Shown here one piece after another: positions 13,535 to 15,449 of a DNA stretch of 15,449 bases. Source of the stretch: Anaerolineales bacterium UBA832. GTDB taxonomy: Bacteria > Chloroflexota > Anaerolineae > Anaerolineales > UBA11657. Location: positions 527-15,975 of the forward strand of contig DBHI01000126.1 of the NCBI GenBank assembly GCA_002296125.1. Direction: 5' to 3'. The notes beneath the pieces were generated by a model. That model did no database searches. It was not told where the DNA came from and saw only the letters and a program-made list of their open reading frames with translations. Made by a program: the position numbers and the translations under genes. Each line of letters starts with the position of its first letter. Position 1 is the stretch's first letter.

Positions 13535-14653
13535 ATGATGGTTCGAAGAACTAAACAGTCGTCTAACTCCAAAAATATAAACAAGTTTGAGAAAGACAAA
13601 ATATATAAAAGATGGTTATTAGGTGCTACTGCATTAGTAGTAGTTATTCTATTTGGTTTGCTTGGGTATGGTCTGTTAGACAAATATTGGATTATACCTG
13701 GCAGATCTGTTGCTGAAGTTGATGGTTATGAGATATCTTTCCAGACTGTCGATCAACATACACGTTATCGACGCATGCAGATGCTTGATCAATATATCGC
13801 ATATTTGGATGCTATGAAATATGCAGGTGAGCAGCGCAATCAAGTACAGGATATTTTAGATCAAATTGAAAATGAGTTAGATGATCCCGTACAACATATG
13901 AGACAAGTTATCAATGAACTAATCAATACAGAATTAGTAATTAATGAGGCTCTTTCAAGAAATATCAGTGTTGATGATGGTGAAGTTGACAGTGCAATCA
14001 GGTTGTTTCTTGGATTTGTTGTTGATCAGGATAATGATAATAATGAATATGAAGAAGCCTATAGATTATATTTTGAAAATATGAATTTATATACAGATAT
14101 GGATGAAGATTCATTTAGGAAATTGTTTAGGAACAGATTGTTTGCTGAAAAATTGCAAGAAAATTTAGGCGAAGAAGAAGAGTTTGGTGATGAAGAACAA
14201 GTGTCAGTTAAGCATATTTTGTTTTCTCTGGACAACTTGGATCAGGCAAATGATGTGTTTGAGCGTGTAAATAATGGTGAAGATTTTGAAGCACTAGCTG
14301 TTGAATTTTCTGATGATGAGTCTAATGCTGCTATAGGCGGTGATTTAGGTTGGGTTGCTAGAGGTGAAATGGTAAATAGTTTTGAGCAAGTAGTTTTTGG
14401 AGAAGAAGAGACAGGTATTGTACCTGAATTGGTAGCTACTCAATACGGTTTGCATATTGTGAAGATAGTGGCAAAAGAAGTAAGACCATTAGCAGAAAAT
14501 GTTGTGAACCAACGCAAATTAATGATTTTCAATAATTGGTTGACTGAAACTAAAAATAATAGTGCAATTGAGATTTTTGACTGGTGGGAGTCTGCTGCAC
14601 CAAACAAACCTGATTTGCAGGATATGTATTCTAGAATACAACAATCTGAATGA
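13535..14653 (+). CDS. Membrane-anchored SurA/PrsA-like peptidyl-prolyl isomerase (parvulin type)
   Basis: This 372-residue protein is a foldase for exported proteins. A basic N-terminal tail of about 26 residues is followed by one transmembrane helix (27-48) with no signal-peptidase or lipobox motif, so it is likely a signal anchor with the rest outside. Residues about 58-213 form a SurA_N-like helical chaperone region starting VAEVDGYEIS. Residues about 221-315 form the parvulin rotamase domain: VSVKHILF, FEALAVEFSDD, GGDLGWVARGEM, FEQVVF and TQYGLHIVKI. Two acidic stretches occur (DQDNDNNEYEE and EEEEFGDEE). Starts at 13535 and 13538 (ATGATG) are equally possible. The 37-nt gap after rpsR contains a perfect 6-bp hairpin (13509-13523, ATGTTT-TGC-AAACAT) without a T tract, so read-through from the ribosomal genes is likely. 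Family sure, clients unknown. Confidence 0.92.
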   Translation: MMVRRTKQSSNSKNINKFEKDKIYKRWLLGATALVVVILFGLLGYGLLDKYWIIPGRSVAEVDGYEISFQTVDQHTRYRRMQMLDQYIAYLDAMKYAGEQRNQVQDILDQIENELDDPVQHMRQVINELINTELVINEALSRNISVDDGEVDSAIRLFLGFVVDQDNDNNEYEEAYRLYFENMNLYTDMDEDSFRKLFRNRLFAEKLQENLGEEEEFGDEEQVSVKHILFSLDNLDQANDVFERVNNGEDFEALAVEFSDDESNAAIGGDLGWVARGEMVNSFEQVVFGEEETGIVPELVATQYGLHIVKIVAKEVRPLAENVVNQRKLMIFNNWLTETKNNSAIEIFDWWESAAPNKPDLQDMYSRIQQSE

Positions 14654-14660
14654 AATTATT

Positions 14661-14688
14661 AAATTAACAATTTGAGTGTTATTAATTT
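14661..14688. terminator. Possible bidirectional terminator between PPIase and smc genes
   Basis: In the 43-nt convergent gap, AAATTAA (14661-14667) pairs with TTAATTT (14682-14688), with an inner 2-bp continuation after a bulge. The stem is entirely A-T, so it is thermodynamically weak. Position between two converging stops is the main support. Confidence 0.3.
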
Positions 14689-14696
14689 GTGATTAG

Positions 14697-15449
14697 TTAA
14701 ACTTCATCTGGTCTGAGACTTATTACTTGGCTTGTACTGTCACTACCCATGCTAATTCCAAAGACAGTATCTGCTACTTCTACAGTATGTCTATTATGGG
14801 TAATCAGTATGAATTGTGTGTTTGTACTTATTTCTCTTAGAATTGATCTAAATCTACCTACATTACTTTCATCTAGCATTGCATCTACTTCATCTAACAC
14901 AGCAAAAGGTGTAGGGCTTACTCTAAGAAGCGCAAATACTAAGGCACATGCTGTTAATGCTCTTTCACCTCCTGAAAGAGAAGCCAAGCCTTGTTTTCGT
15001 CTTCCTGGAAGTTGTACATTAATTTCTACACCAGTACTATTTAGATCTTCATCTTCTTCTAATTCAAGTTTTCCGTTTCCACCATTAAACAGTCTTTTGA
15101 ACATAGATGTAAATTCAATAGCTACTGCTTCAAACGTATTCTTAAACTCTTTCATCATTAATTTATCTAGTTCTGTAATAATTTGTTTTAGTTGTTGAGA
15201 TGCTGATTCAAGATCTTCAATTTGTTCTGATAAATTAGTATGACGTTGTTTAACTTCTTCATATTCTTGTAATGCATCAGGATTAAATCCTCCAATTCTA
15301 CGAATTCGTATTCGTAGTTGGTTGATTGTATCTTCAATGTTTTCTGGTAATTCTGACACATAGTTCAGATGCTCTACTATTTTTGTAAAAGGTAGTGGGG
15401 TCGATCCAGTTATATTATCTGCAAATTCGATAGAAGCTAAACCTAGATC
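14697..15449 (-). CDS. smc: Chromosome segregation ATPase SMC, C-terminal part, cut by window edge
   Basis: SMC dimers organise and help segregate the chromosome together with ScpA/ScpB. The visible 250 residues cover the end of the returning coiled coil (LPENIEDTINQLRIRIRRIG, EEYE-type heptads) and the C-terminal ATPase lobe. That lobe has the ABC signature LSGGERALTA, Walker B FAVLDEVDAMLD, a D-loop-like DESNVGRF and the switch ITHNR. A GTG at 15359 could look like a start, but the same frame stays open to position 15449. The residues beyond it (STPLPFTKIVEHLNY) continue the protein, so the gene is truncated by the window and the hinge and Walker A parts lie outside. It converges on the PPIase gene with a 43-nt gap. 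Confidence 0.95.
   Translation of the reverse strand, partial: DLGLASIEFADNITGSTPLPFTKIVEHLNYVSELPENIEDTINQLRIRIRRIGGFNPDALQEYEEVKQRHTNLSEQIEDLESASQQLKQIITELDKLMMKEFKNTFEAVAIEFTSMFKRLFNGGNGKLELEEDEDLNSTGVEINVQLPGRRKQGLASLSGGERALTACALVFALLRVSPTPFAVLDEVDAMLDESNVGRFRSILREISTNTQFILITHNRHTVEVADTVFGISMGSDSTSQVISLRPDEV

Noticed and set aside
14697..15359. A stand-alone 220-residue ATPase starting with GTG at 15359
   Set aside because: The frame is open to 15449 and the extra residues continue an SMC coiled coil. A lone C-terminal lobe without Walker A would make no sense.
1..15449. CRISPR arrays, insertion sequences, prophage or defence islands
   Set aside because: No regularly spaced direct repeats, transposase or integrase frames, terminal inverted repeats or known defence proteins were seen. 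Although the tRNA genes could be integration sites, no repeated tRNA end was found nearby.

Overview
The window is an AT-rich bacterial chromosome segment. It carries core housekeeping genes (glmS, two tRNAs, mutL, rpsF-rpsR, smc) mixed with envelope and signalling genes. The many AUA codons, the long T/N/S-rich lipoprotein with an S41 peptidase, and the HAMP-GAF-PAS sensor kinase suggest a low-GC Chloroflexota, perhaps a marine Dehalococcoidia/SAR202-like lineage. This placement is inference from gene content and protein style; no marker phylogeny was possible. No transposase, integrase, CRISPR array or phage gene is visible, and gene density is high (no gap above about 225 bp).

Layout. 1-1302 (minus): transcription runs tRNA-Leu(UAG) > DUF2283 protein > tRNA-Ile(UAU) > glmS (cut by the window edge). 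The DUF2283 gene sits between the tRNAs with only 9 and 8 nt of spacing. 1396-5582 (minus): an envelope cluster of a small three-helix membrane protein, a large S41-type lipoprotein that overlaps it by 8 nt, and a CtpA-type C-terminal processing peptidase with its own promoter. 5665-8334 (plus): mutL followed 3 nt later by a zinc MDR dehydrogenase. 8362-9120 (minus): an RNase Z-like metallo-beta-lactamase-fold hydrolase. 9342-12614 (plus): a 1090-residue membrane sensor kinase whose H-box has Asn where the phosphoacceptor His should be. 12800-14653 (plus): rpsF-rpsR (1-nt overlap, no ssb between them) and a membrane-anchored parvulin-type PPIase. 14697-15449 (minus): the C-terminal end of SMC, convergent with the PPIase.

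How they fit together. GlmS supplies glucosamine-6-phosphate for envelope sugars. The two S41 proteins and the PPIase would act outside the membrane in protein processing and folding. MutL and SMC serve genome maintenance, and S6/S18 the 30S platform. The most unusual points are the rare tRNA-Ile(UAU), the tRNA-ORF-tRNA sandwich, the divergent mutL/membrane-protein pair whose -10 boxes predict leaderless mRNAs, the His-less sensor kinase, and the S6 protein with a long acidic tail.
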